Part shown: positions 28,828 through 37,590 of the stretch, in pieces
Layout: every line of letters starts with the position of its first letter
How positions within the stretch are numbered: position 1 is the stretch's first letter
From: Leptothrix discophora
GTDB lineage: Bacteria; Pseudomonadota; Gammaproteobacteria; Burkholderiales; Burkholderiaceae_C
Assembly (NCBI RefSeq): GCF_030705305.1
Contig: NZ_JAUZEE010000004.1
Coordinates: forward strand, 248,001-312,000
Direction: 5' to 3'
DNA: 64,000 bases
Program-made: the position numbers and the translations under genes
The notes under the pieces: generated by a model
Told to the model about the DNA's origin: nothing
Seen by the model: the letters and a program-made list of their open reading frames with translations, nothing else
The model's database searches: none

Positions 28828-29190
28828 TCAGATGACCTTGCTGATCGAGTCGGCGGCGCGCTTGACGTCCAGGAAGATCAGGCCAAGACGGGCATTGGGC
28901 TTGCACAGCGCGGTCAGCACGGCGTCGTTGCCGGCATGGGTCATCAGCACGTAGCCGCGATGGCCCTTGACCAGCACCTGCTCCAGCTCGCCACGGGCCA
29001 GCTCGCGCGAGGTCCGGTCACCGAGCGACAGCATGGCCGCGCTCATCGCGCCGACGCGGTCCTCGTCCATGCCGGCGGGCAGCATGGAGGCCATCATCAG
29101 GCCGTCGGTCGAGAGCACGGCCGAGGCCTCGATGTCGGCGGTCGAGCCGTTGAGTTCGCTCAGGATGGAGTTCAGCAGTTCAGCGCGCAT
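28828..29190 (-). CDS. Roadblock/LC7 domain protein
   Basis: A 120-residue single-domain Roadblock/LC7 protein, the fold of MglB and related GTPase partners. The typical pattern is LNGSTADIEASAVLSTDGLM, then the MSAAMLSLGDRTSRELARGE helix and YVLMTHAGNDAVLTALCKP. Family members act as GTPase-activating or scaffold proteins for Ras-like GTPases. The small GTPase two genes upstream in the same operon is the obvious candidate partner. Confidence 0.9.
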   Translation of the reverse strand: MRAELLNSILSELNGSTADIEASAVLSTDGLMMASMLPAGMDEDRVGAMSAAMLSLGDRTSRELARGELEQVLVKGHRGYVLMTHAGNDAVLTALCKPNARLGLIFLDVKRAADSISKVI

Positions 29191-29260
29191 GGGAGTTCCT
29201 ATGGATGGATCGGGTGGTGTGGATCGGTGGGATCGGGTGGATCAGGACGTCGCCGGCCGG

Positions 29261-29899
29261 TCAGGCCGCGCCGCCGTAGCGCACGCCGAGGGTCCAGATC
29301 AGCGTGGTGTAGGCCTCCTGGTTGAAGCGGGGCTGCCCGCCCACCACCAGGATGAAGTAGTCGTCGCCGAAGTACAGCGGCCAGAAGCCCAGCTCGCTGT
29401 AGCCGCCGGCATTCATGAAGCCCCAGCCGTCGCCGCGCAGCCGCATGTTCCCGTGCAGCAGCTGGGCATGGCGTTCCTGCACCGTGGCCAGGTCGGCGCC
29501 CAGCGCGGCGAGTTCCTCGGACTGTTCATGCGCGAAGCCGGCGGTGCCCAGGTAGAGGCCGCGCTTCTCGGCCAGGATGGCCTTGCCCTCGTCGGACAGC
29601 TGCGCCAGCACCGGCGGCAGCAGCGCCTCGATGCGCTCGGGCGGCACCTCGACCTGCACCGGCAGGCCCTGGATGAAGCCCGAGGACTGCATGCGGTAGA
29701 TGAACTCCAGCGCGTCGTGCTCGTTCAGGCCGGTCCACTGCGCGATCAGCGCGGCGCTCAGGCGCGGCGTGGCCGGCTCGCGCAGCAGGCGCTGCAGGAA
29801 GGTGCGGGCCGGGTCGCGGTCCGGGCGGCTGGCGGCGTAGTACGCGCCGGCTGGCGTCGGATGCAGGTAGTACTCGCCGGTGAGGTTGTAGTGATCCAT
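29261..29899 (-). CDS. Unknown protein between Roadblock and GTPase genes
   Basis: A 212-residue soluble protein I do not recognise. It is helical in the first two thirds, with a winged-helix-like stretch AALIAQWTGLNEHDALEFIY near residues 49-68. The C-terminal third is richer in strands and aromatics (GDGWGFMNAGGYSELGFWPL, YFGDDYFILVVGGQPRFN) and could be a second Roadblock-like fold. It has no signal peptide or membrane helix. It is 77 bases from the GTPase gene and 70 bases from the Roadblock gene, so a partner role is likely. Confidence 0.75.
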   Translation of the reverse strand: MDHYNLTGEYYLHPTPAGAYYAASRPDRDPARTFLQRLLREPATPRLSAALIAQWTGLNEHDALEFIYRMQSSGFIQGLPVQVEVPPERIEALLPPVLAQLSDEGKAILAEKRGLYLGTAGFAHEQSEELAALGADLATVQERHAQLLHGNMRLRGDGWGFMNAGGYSELGFWPLYFGDDYFILVVGGQPRFNQEAYTTLIWTLGVRYGGAA

Positions 29900-29976
29900 G
29901 GTGGCGCGTGGTCTCGCTGGGTGCGCGTCTGGCGGCGCGCGGTTGGCGGGTGGGACGCTGGGTCGGGCGATCCGGT

Positions 29977-30513
29977 TCAGATGACCGGATCGATCGACAG
30001 CAGCATCGCCTGGATCAGCGAGGACACGTCCTCGCGGCGGCGCGCGTCGACCTCGAAGATCGGCGCGTCGATGTCCAGCTCCTTCATCTGCCGGACGTAG
30101 TCGTCCAGCGTCGGCGAGGAGCGCGTGTCCATCTGCGTGATGCCGATGACCAGACGCGTGCTGGAGATGAAGTCATGGAAGGCCTTGACGTAGAACTTCA
30201 TGTCCTCGAACGGCGTCGGGCGGGTGTTGTCCAGCAGCAGGACCAGGCCGATGCCGCCCTGCGTCAGGATCTCCCACATGAAGTCGAAGCGCTCCTGGCC
30301 GGGCGTGCCGTACAGGTGGACCTTCTCGGTCGGGCCGAGCCGGATCATTCCGTAGTCCATCGCCACGGTCGTCGCCGGCTTGCGCCGCGTCGTCATGTCC
30401 GAGGCCTGCTCGTCGGTGCGGATCGGCTCGATGTCGCTGATCGATGCGATCGCCGTGGTCTTGCCCGCGCCCACCGGGCCGGTGAAGATGATCTTGTGGT
30501 CTTTGTGAGCCAT
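29977..30513 (-). CDS. Ras-like small GTPase (MglA/SofG-related)
   Basis: A 178-residue single-domain GTPase. The P-loop GPVGAGKTT is at residues 12-20, a switch I-like threonine lies near residue 48, the G3 region is YGTPGQERF at 68-76 (the usual Asp is replaced, as in MglA-type proteins), and the G4-like TQMD is at 126-129, with Asp retained and Asn replaced. The EVDARRRED segment is the probable G5. It is close to the bacterial MglA/ADP-ribosylation-factor-like group. The in-frame extension upstream to 31128 is not coding; the ATG at 30513 is clear. Confidence 0.9.
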   Translation of the reverse strand: MAHKDHKIIFTGPVGAGKTTAIASISDIEPIRTDEQASDMTTRRKPATTVAMDYGMIRLGPTEKVHLYGTPGQERFDFMWEILTQGGIGLVLLLDNTRPTPFEDMKFYVKAFHDFISSTRLVIGITQMDTRSSPTLDDYVRQMKELDIDAPIFEVDARRREDVSSLIQAMLLSIDPVI

Positions 30514-30578
30514 GGTGTCCTGGAACCTGCGCGCCTGCGTGGCGATGTCGGGATGAATGCGTCGGGGCGGCTGCGGCC

Positions 30579-32822
30579 TCAGGCCTGCAGCCAGCCCAGC
30601 AACCGGGTCAGCAGGCCGCGGTTGCGGGCACCGCGTCGCTGGGCGCGCTTGACCGCGCTGCCGTCGTCGGTCACCAGGTCGGCGGCCGCGGCGGCGCTGT
30701 AGAAGGCGAAGACGTGTCGCTGCGGGATCTTCAGCAGCTCGGCCGTCTCGACCAGACCGGCGCCGCGCGAGGTCCACAGCGCCGCCACCCGCATCGCATG
30801 CGGCGTGCGCTGGATGCGCGTCAGGTTGGGCCAGTGCTTGAGGTAGACCGGGCGATGGAGGTCCACGCCCACCGGCAGCCGGCCCTGTGCCTGCAGCAGG
30901 CCGGCGCGCCAGAGCAGACGGTCCAGCGGCTGCCAGGCCTCGCCCTCGCGCAGTTGCAGCGCGGCCTGTTCGTGGCGGTTCAGCGCCAGCGTCTTGATGC
31001 GCTTGTCCGGCCCGCGGGCCAGGATCTCCGGAAGCTGGTGGTCGTCGAAGGCCAGCAGCACGCGGTTGCGCGGGCTGTCCACGATGACGCGGCCGGCGCT
31101 GCATTCGAACTGCGTCGGCACCTGCCACTTGCGGCCGATCAGGTAGGCCTCGGTCAGCGCGGCGACCAGCGTGTGCGACGGGTCGTGGCGCAGCGTGCGG
31201 TCGGCCTGCAGCTGCTCGATCGTCGCGTCGGCGCGGCTGCCGCAGTAGAGCGCCTCGTCGGCCTGGTCGGCCGGGCTGGACAGGCCGCGCCAGACCACCG
31301 CCGGGCGGCTGGCGGCGTCGCCATCGGACGCCGTTGCGGCCTCGGGCTCGGCATTGGCGGCCGGCGTGCCGGTCTCGCCGCCATAGGGCTCGATGCGCAC
31401 GACCGGCTCGGCTTCGAGCGTGATGACGTCGGCGGCGTCCAGGCCGCTGGCCGCATCCGCGTCGTTGGCGGCCGGCGTGGCGGCACGCGCGGTGGTCTCG
31501 GCCGGGGACTCGGCGGTGTCGGGGGCCTCACTGGCGTCGACGTCGTCGCCCTCGTCACCGTCCTGGTCATCGTCCTGCGCGTCGTGGGCGTCATGGGCGT
31601 CATGGGCGCCCCCACCGTCCTGCGCCGACGGTGCCGCGCCGTCACGCGGACCGTGGACCACCACGCCGTTCGGGTCGACCCAGCGTGTTGGGCCCTTGCG
31701 GCCGCGCTTGCGCACGTGGGTCTTGTTCAGCGGCACGACCACCGGGCGGGCCGCTGCAACCGGCGCCACGCCCAGCACGACCGGCTCGGGTGCCGAAACA
31801 GCAGCCGTCGGCGCGGAAGCGGCCTCGGCCGGCGCAGCGGCGGCCGCGGCGGCCGTGGTCGATGCCATCGCGGCCTTGCCCAGCGGCGACACCGGCGCGA
31901 GGCGAGCCGCCGGGCTGGCGGGGAAGGTGGTGCGAGCCACGGCCGGACGGGCCGCCGCCTGGGCCGGCTGCGCCACCGGCGCCGGGGCGGCACCGAACAG
32001 GCGCTTGAGGAAGCCGCCGATGCCGGCCGGACGTGTTTCCGGCGGCACCCGCTGCGGGGCGCGAAACTCGCCACGCGGCTGCGGCATCGGCTGCGGCATC
32101 GGGGCCGGTGCCTCGGCCAGCGCTGCGGCAGACGATTCGGCTGATGCTTCGAGAAGCGTTTCGGCCGGCGTGTCGAAGGCGACCCGCTCCGGCACGGCGG
32201 CCGGGGCGGGCACCGGGATCAGGACGGGCGCGGTAGCCGGCACCGCAGCGGACGCCGCAACGGCCACCGGCACGGGTCCTGCAGCAGGCGCCAGGGCCGC
32301 TGCGCTCTGCACGATGGGCACGATGGGCACGATGGGCACGATGGGCTCGACCGGCAAGACCGGCACGACAGGCACCACCACCGGGATCGGCGCCGGCGCG
32401 GGCGCTTCGACGATGACCGCCACGGGCGGGGCCACCGGCGCGGCTGCGGGCGGAACCATCGGCGCTGCGGCCTCGGCCGGCGGCCGCACCGGATGCCAGC
32501 GCTGCGCGCTCAGCTCGGCCGCCGCATGCAGCAGCGCGGCCGGCGTGATCGGCTTGCGCACCCAGACCGTGCCCGGCAGTTCTTGCGGCTGGATCGACAT
32601 GGCGATGCCGGGCCGGCCGGTGCCGGCGTGGTAGGCATCCCAGTGCTGGCGCGAGGCCAGCGTGTCCACGTCGAAGATGGCGGCGTGGGCCTGCTCGGGG
32701 TCGGTGACCGCGAAACTGCTGCGGCCGGTGCTGGAGAAGAAGTAGTCCAGCACCGCCTGGGTCCGCGGTGGCAGCGACAGCAGCACCACGTTCAGGCGGG
32801 AAGGCGGCTTGAGGTGATCCAC
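30579..32822 (-). CDS. Large unknown protein with degenerate receiver domain
   Basis: A 747-residue protein with a GTG start. Residues 9-105 look like a response-regulator receiver: AIFDVD gives an Asp near residue 51, GIAMS a Ser at 76 and VWVRKPITPAALL the usual Lys-Pro near 90. The acidic pair after the first strand is missing (VVLLSLPPR), so it is likely a pseudo-receiver. Residues 110-450 are Pro/Ala/Val-rich low complexity, then a His/Asp-rich patch (GGAHDAHDAHDAQDDDQDGD). The last 230 residues form a folded region that ends in a helix-turn-helix-like stretch and a basic tail. It lies between the TPR-like and GTPase genes. Confidence 0.75.
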   Translation of the reverse strand: MDHLKPPSRLNVVLLSLPPRTQAVLDYFFSSTGRSSFAVTDPEQAHAAIFDVDTLASRQHWDAYHAGTGRPGIAMSIQPQELPGTVWVRKPITPAALLHAAAELSAQRWHPVRPPAEAAAPMVPPAAAPVAPPVAVIVEAPAPAPIPVVVPVVPVLPVEPIVPIVPIVPIVQSAAALAPAAGPVPVAVAASAAVPATAPVLIPVPAPAAVPERVAFDTPAETLLEASAESSAAALAEAPAPMPQPMPQPRGEFRAPQRVPPETRPAGIGGFLKRLFGAAPAPVAQPAQAAARPAVARTTFPASPAARLAPVSPLGKAAMASTTAAAAAAAPAEAASAPTAAVSAPEPVVLGVAPVAAARPVVVPLNKTHVRKRGRKGPTRWVDPNGVVVHGPRDGAAPSAQDGGGAHDAHDAHDAQDDDQDGDEGDDVDASEAPDTAESPAETTARAATPAANDADAASGLDAADVITLEAEPVVRIEPYGGETGTPAANAEPEAATASDGDAASRPAVVWRGLSSPADQADEALYCGSRADATIEQLQADRTLRHDPSHTLVAALTEAYLIGRKWQVPTQFECSAGRVIVDSPRNRVLLAFDDHQLPEILARGPDKRIKTLALNRHEQAALQLREGEAWQPLDRLLWRAGLLQAQGRLPVGVDLHRPVYLKHWPNLTRIQRTPHAMRVAALWTSRGAGLVETAELLKIPQRHVFAFYSAAAAADLVTDDGSAVKRAQRRGARNRGLLTRLLGWLQA
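32311..32346. repeat. 9-bp tandem repeat coding for VPI units
   Basis: Four copies of ACGATGGGC in a row within the pseudo-receiver gene encode repeated Val-Pro-Ile on the minus strand. The unit keeps frame. Confidence 0.8.
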
Positions 32823-32880
32823 GGGGTCCGGACTCGGCTAAGGGTGATCAGAAGGCGACAGGGCTCGGGCGCCGCGGCGC

Positions 32881-33579
32881 TCAGGCCCAACCCGCCGGCA
32901 GCTGGCCGTGGCGCGCCTGGAGGCGCTCGGCCATCGCGGTCTTCGCCGCGTCATCCCGGCTGTGCCGGTAGATGCCCAGCAGCTCGTCGCGCACGTCGGC
33001 ATCGCCGGGCTCGTCGAGCAGGGCCTGTTCGAGCAGGTCACGCGCACCATCGAGGTCGCCGTGCTCCAGCAGCGAGATGGCCTGTTCGCGTGCCGACAGC
33101 TGGGCCGCCGCGACGCGCAGGTGATCGACCATGCGGGCGACGCCGACGACGGCCGGGTGGAACAGCGCCCCCGGTGCCGACGGCAGCGCCACCGCGCGGC
33201 TCAGGCCGGCGTCGAGGTGGGCATGCAGGAAGTGCGCGTCCTCCGGCGCCAGCCAGGCCTCGGCCTGCTCCAGCAAGCGGGCCCGCAGCGAGCGGCCACG
33301 CGGGCCGAGCGCCATGAACAGGTCGACCAGCGCGCCGAAGGCGAAGTCCGTCAGCGGCGCGGCACAGGCCAGCCGCACGCGCTGCACATGGGACTCGAGG
33401 TCGAGCGGGTCACGCCCGATCGCCGCACCCAGGTGACGCCACTGCTCGCGTGCGTCGCCCTGGTCCAGCGGATCGAGGCTGCCGGGACGGTGGCGCGAGA
33501 AGACCGGGTGCAGGACCAGCCCGTCGAGGGCGGCCACGGCAGCGGCCGGTGCGGCCTGGCGTGCGGCGTCGAGGCTCAC
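32881..33579 (-). CDS. TPR-like protein coupled to bactofilin
   Basis: A 232-residue helical protein with no signal peptide. The C-terminus carries a TPR-like pair, with AREQAISLLEHGDLDGARDL and LLEQALLDEPGDADVRDELL, similar in style to the FimV C-terminal TPR. The N-terminal 150 residues are not recognised. The GTG start overlaps the bactofilin stop (GTGA), so the two proteins are probably made in fixed ratio. A scaffold or adaptor role between bactofilin and the rest of the operon is an inference. Confidence 0.78.
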   Translation of the reverse strand: MSLDAARQAAPAAAVAALDGLVLHPVFSRHRPGSLDPLDQGDAREQWRHLGAAIGRDPLDLESHVQRVRLACAAPLTDFAFGALVDLFMALGPRGRSLRARLLEQAEAWLAPEDAHFLHAHLDAGLSRAVALPSAPGALFHPAVVGVARMVDHLRVAAAQLSAREQAISLLEHGDLDGARDLLEQALLDEPGDADVRDELLGIYRHSRDDAAKTAMAERLQARHGQLPAGWA

Positions 33580-34016
33580 GCGGCGGCTCCGGCCTGCTTG
33601 TTCTTCACCAGGTGACCGGTGATCTCGGCGCCGGCCTGCATTTCCAGCGCGTCGTAGTGAACGTCGCCGGCGATGCGGGCGTTGGCGCGCAGGTCGACCA
33701 GGCCGGTCGCGTAGATGGTGCCGACGATCTCGCCGTAGACGATCACGTGCGAGACCCGCACGTCGCCCTCGATGCGACCGCCGTCGCCGATCACCAGCGT
33801 GCCGGCCTTGACGTCGGAGACGGTCACGTCACCGCGGATCGCGCCGTCGATGCGCAGGCCGCCGGTGAACACGAGGTCGCCCTCGATGCTGGTGCCCGGG
33901 CCGATCAGGCAGTCGATGCGCTCCTGCAGCGGATCGCCCTTCTTCTGCTTGCCGCCGAACAGCATGGAACGCACACCTTGTGCGGGTGCGGGGACGGGCT
34001 GACGATTGGTGCTCAT
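33576..34016 (-). CDS. Bactofilin (polymer-forming cytoskeletal protein)
   Basis: A 146-residue bactofilin. A short disordered N-terminus is followed by the right-handed beta-helix from about residue 37 to 135, with GTSIEGDLVFTGGLRIDGAI, RGDVTVSDVKAGTLVIGDGG and VDLRANARIAGDVHYDALEM. Bactofilins polymerise without nucleotide on the membrane and position cell-wall or pilus factors. It is the first gene of the nine-gene minus-strand operon. Confidence 0.93.
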   Translation of the reverse strand: MSTNRQPVPAPAQGVRSMLFGGKQKKGDPLQERIDCLIGPGTSIEGDLVFTGGLRIDGAIRGDVTVSDVKAGTLVIGDGGRIEGDVRVSHVIVYGEIVGTIYATGLVDLRANARIAGDVHYDALEMQAGAEITGHLVKNKQAGAAA

Positions 34017-34290
34017 GCGGGGTTCCGTTCTGGATGTGGACGGGGCCTGAAAGGCGGATCTGGCGGGGTCGGACCGATCTGTTCAATCGCGTCCTGGAAT
34101 GGAAATCATGGTAGCCACGCACCCCCCTGCGAACCGTGGCAGGAAGGCCCCGAACCCCTTGAACGGGGGTGAGCCCGCACCCCAAAAAATGCCGATTGCG
34201 ACGGCCTTCCCGCGATCCAGCCGGTCGGCCGGAAATAAGTCACGGCTGCCGTGCGGCCAGGCTCACCGAACGATCCTTTCCAGCCGGGCA

Positions 34291-34307
34291 GGCTCATCGA
34301 CTGAGCC
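34291..34307. repeat. 17-bp palindromic repeat, copy 2
   Basis: Identical to copy 1 when read on the minus strand (GGCTCA-GTCGA-TGAGCC). It lies in the 428-base gap (34017-34444) between the GspE-like gene and bactofilin. Besides the terminator at the GspE-like end I see no gene in this gap; a promoter for the bactofilin operon is expected here but not identifiable. Confidence 0.8.
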
Positions 34308-34361
34308 ATTCCGGATCAAGCCGGGCGCGTCTTCCGCACCACGCCGCGGCCCCCGAACCGG

Positions 34362-34388
34362 CAAAAAGAAACCCGCCAGCGGCGGGTT
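34362..34388 (-). terminator. Terminator of the GspE/PilB-like gene
   Basis: On the minus strand AACCCGCC/GGCGGGTT with a three-base loop, followed by TTCTTTTT. It lies 57 bases after the stop codon and separates this gene from the bactofilin operon. Confidence 0.88.
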
Positions 34389-34444
34389 GCGGGAGGACGC
34401 AGGAGAACGCGTCGAGGGGAGCGGCCGGGGCCGCGCCAGCAGGC

Positions 34445-37411
34445 TCAGATCTCGACCAGGCTGCGCACCTCGTCCAGCGAGATCTGGCCCGCGACCATCT
34501 TGTCCAGCGCGTCCTGGCGCAGGCTGTGCAGGCCCTCGTGCGCGGCCTGTCGCTGCAGGTTCCAGCCCGGCGCACCGGCCCGCACCAGGCGGCGCAGGTC
34601 GCGGCTGAGCGTGAGCAGCTCGTGCACCGCGATGCGCCCACGCACGCCGGTGTGGCCGCAGCGCTCGCAGCCCTGGCTCTGGTAGCGGCGCAGCCGCCCG
34701 TCGCGGCCGTGGCGCTCGACCCAGCCCTTGAGCAGGGCCTCGCGGTCGGCCTGGGCATCCTCGACCGCACCGCCGTGGAAGTAGCCGTCGACCCAGTCGT
34801 CGACCTCGCTGTCCTTGGCCGTGCGGCTCATGCGGCAGGCGTTGCACAGGCGGCGCAACAGGCGCTGGCTGTGGACACCCAGCAGCGCGTCGGCCAGATC
34901 CCAGGCCGGCACGCCCTGGTCGATCAGGCGCATCACCGCGTCACCGGCGCTGCGTGCGGTCATGCCGGCGATGACGAGCCGGCCACGCAAGGCGGCATCG
35001 ACCGCCAGCCGGGCGGTGGCCGCGTCGCCGATCTGGCCGACCATGATCACGTCGGCATCGGTGTTCATCAGCGAGCGCAGCGCCACCTCCATGCTCTGGC
35101 CTTCCTCGGCGCGCACCTCCATCTGGCGCAGGCCGGGCTGCAGGCGCTCGATGCGCTCCTCCAGCGTCCAGATGCGGCGTTCCGGCCGGTTCAGGTGCGC
35201 CAGCATCGCGTGCAGCGTGGTGGTGCGGCCCGAGCGCGCCGGGCCGGCACACAGGATCAGCCCGGCCGGCCGGTCCAGCAACTGGCGCAGCCGCGCCAGG
35301 TCGTCGGTCGGCAGGCCGATGGCCTCCAGCGCAAAGGGCTTGAGCCGCGCCGGCAGGCCCAGCACGACGTCCTCCAGCCCGTCGTGTGTCGGCAGCGTCA
35401 GCACGCGCAGGTCGATGGCGTGCTGTGGCACCAGCCGCGCGAAGGACAGCCGGCCCTCCTGCGGCTTGCGGGTGTCGCTGATGTCGAGATCGGCCAGCGC
35501 CTTGATGCGCGCCAGCAGCGGTCCGCGCCAGGTCGCCGGCAGCTCGCTGTGGGCCTCCAGGCGACCGTGGCGGCGCAGGCGCACCTGCAGCTTGTCGTCG
35601 GTGCCCATGGCCTCGATCTGGACACTGCTGGCCCCGCGCGCCAGCGCGTCCAGCACGATGTTGGACAGGGACTGCAGCAGGGGGCTCTCATGCCGCGCGG
35701 CGGCGGCACGGGCCCGCTGCGACAGCTCGGCCGGATCGGTCGGCCGGGTGGTGGCTTCGACCGGATCGGCGCTCCTGGCGTTCGCATCCGGACCCGGCGC
35801 GAGCACCGGTTCGGAGATCACTTCGGCGACCGGATCGGCGGCCGGGTCGGCGGCCGGGCTGGCCGCCAGGTCGATCACCGCATCGACAGGCGGGACCGTC
35901 GGCACAGCGGTGGCCGATGCCGTCGGGTCGTTGAACACCGGGTCGTTGAACGACAGATCCAGGTCCGGCACCGCGATGCCGGCGTCGATCGTGCGTTCCG
36001 GCGCTGCCTCAACCGGCGCCGCCGCCGTCACGGCGGCCCGGCCCGACCGTGCCGGCGCGCGGCCCGGCGACTGGACCGGGGAGGCACTGCCCAGCCCCAT
36101 CGGCGCGGTCAGCGCGCGATCGGCTGGCGGACGCTGGCGCGTCGCGCGTGTGACCGCCGCCGGCAGGTTGCGCTTGACGATCTCCGCGTTGGCGCGATCG
36201 CGGTCGTCCAGGTCGAAGTGGATGCCATCGCCAGCGCCCCCGTAGGCCCGCTCGATCGCGTTGCGCAACGAACCGCTGCCCGCCAGCGTCGGCGCGATGT
36301 GGGCCTGCGTCAGGCGTTCCAGCTCGGTCACCAGGTCGTGGCGGCTGGTGTCGGTCATGGCCACGACCAGACGGCCGCCGCGCCGCATCAGCGGCAGGAC
36401 CTGCAGCCGGCGGGCATCGGCCAGCGGCAGCAACGCCGCCACGCTGGGTTCGACCGGGAAGCGGTCGACGTCGACCACCGGATAGCCCAGCTTGCGCGCC
36501 AGCGCGACCCGCAGGTGCTGCACGTCGACGACGCCGCGTTGCACCAGCAGCTCGCCCAGCGGCTGGGCCCGTTCAGCCCGCTGCTGGTCGAGCGCCTGCT
36601 GCAGCTGCGCCTCGGTGATGAAGCTGAGCTGGACCAGCGCCTCGCCCAGCCGCACCGTGGGCATGCGGGCCTGCGTGTCGAGCGCGGCCAGCAGCTGTTC
36701 GGGCGTCACCAGCTGACGGGCGATGAGCTGCTCGCCGAGCTTGCGGTTGCGCTGCGCCTGCTGTTCGGCCAGCGCCTGCTCCAGCTCGTCGGAGGTGGTG
36801 GCCATCTGCTCGACCAGCATCTGGCCGAGCGGCTCGCCGATGCTGTGCTGCGTCAGCATCGCGCGTGGCACGAAGATGCGCTGGACCGAGCCCAGCGCGT
36901 CGACCGGCGCGAACAGGAACAGGCCGGCCGGCGTGTCGAGATGGCCGACGGTGCGACCGCTCAGCCGCCCGCCGTCCTGAAGGTGCATCGTGTAGGTCAG
37001 GCTGCGCCGATGGCCCAGCACCTGCCCGATCGCGTCGCCGCTGGCATCGGCCACCATCGCCGCGCTCAGGGGCGCCAGGCTGCGCTTGAGCGTGATCCGG
37101 CGGATCTGGCTGAAGCGCAGCGCCACCGGCAGCTTGTCCGGCGGCAGCAGCACGCGGGCCTGGCCCTCGTCGACGTCGAACTCGACCAGCAGGCCCATCA
37201 TCAGCTGGCCACCCCGCGACTCGATCTCGCAAGGTTCCGGCTCCAGCGACGGCGTGGGCTGCGGATAGGCCGCCAGCGGCGGCGTCGGCCAGGCGTAGGG
37301 GGTCCAGCTGGATGCGGCGCCCGAGGCGCCGACCCCGCCGGAGGTGGGCGATCCAGCGGAGATGACGGCCGGGGTTCCAGCAGCAGCGGCGACGTGGGAC
37401 GGTGGGGACAT
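34445..37411 (-). CDS. GspE/PilB-like secretion ATPase homologue with replaced catalytic residues
   Basis: About 988 residues. An N-terminal 180-residue region of unknown fold is followed by three MshE N-terminal-like segments (LGEQLIARQLVTPEQLLAAL, LGEALVQLSFITEAQLQQAL, LGELLVQRGVVDVQHLRVAL), then a Pro/Ala/Asp-rich linker and a GspE/PilB catalytic region. In that region the Walker A Lys is Arg (GPARSGRTTTL, Arg729) and the Walker B Glu is Gln (VIMVGQIGD, Gln793), which normally abolish ATP hydrolysis; the His box also has Thr in place of His. Two CXXC pairs (CNAC, CERC) of the zinc domain remain. Start ATG at 37411 has GAGG upstream; GTG at 37432 is possible. Confidence 0.88.
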   Translation of the reverse strand: MSPPSHVAAAAGTPAVISAGSPTSGGVGASGAASSWTPYAWPTPPLAAYPQPTPSLEPEPCEIESRGGQLMMGLLVEFDVDEGQARVLLPPDKLPVALRFSQIRRITLKRSLAPLSAAMVADASGDAIGQVLGHRRSLTYTMHLQDGGRLSGRTVGHLDTPAGLFLFAPVDALGSVQRIFVPRAMLTQHSIGEPLGQMLVEQMATTSDELEQALAEQQAQRNRKLGEQLIARQLVTPEQLLAALDTQARMPTVRLGEALVQLSFITEAQLQQALDQQRAERAQPLGELLVQRGVVDVQHLRVALARKLGYPVVDVDRFPVEPSVAALLPLADARRLQVLPLMRRGGRLVVAMTDTSRHDLVTELERLTQAHIAPTLAGSGSLRNAIERAYGGAGDGIHFDLDDRDRANAEIVKRNLPAAVTRATRQRPPADRALTAPMGLGSASPVQSPGRAPARSGRAAVTAAAPVEAAPERTIDAGIAVPDLDLSFNDPVFNDPTASATAVPTVPPVDAVIDLAASPAADPAADPVAEVISEPVLAPGPDANARSADPVEATTRPTDPAELSQRARAAAARHESPLLQSLSNIVLDALARGASSVQIEAMGTDDKLQVRLRRHGRLEAHSELPATWRGPLLARIKALADLDISDTRKPQEGRLSFARLVPQHAIDLRVLTLPTHDGLEDVVLGLPARLKPFALEAIGLPTDDLARLRQLLDRPAGLILCAGPARSGRTTTLHAMLAHLNRPERRIWTLEERIERLQPGLRQMEVRAEEGQSMEVALRSLMNTDADVIMVGQIGDAATARLAVDAALRGRLVIAGMTARSAGDAVMRLIDQGVPAWDLADALLGVHSQRLLRRLCNACRMSRTAKDSEVDDWVDGYFHGGAVEDAQADREALLKGWVERHGRDGRLRRYQSQGCERCGHTGVRGRIAVHELLTLSRDLRRLVRAGAPGWNLQRQAAHEGLHSLRQDALDKMVAGQISLDEVRSLVEI

Positions 37412-37590
37412 GACAGGCCTCGTGAACAGCACTGCCCATCCGAAGACACACGGAGGGGCGATGTCATCCTAGGCAACCCGGCAACACCCCAAACACGAAA
37501 TAGCGGGCGGAAGGCGGTTCACTCGGCACGGTTGGCCGGAGTCCCCTGGGTGCGCACCCATCGGCGGTCACGCCACGGGCACCGGCCGCC

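Noticed and set aside
29977-31128. Longer GTPase frame starting at 31128
   Set aside because: The upstream part overlaps the large pseudo-receiver gene and has no GTPase similarity; the ATG at 30513 fits the family.
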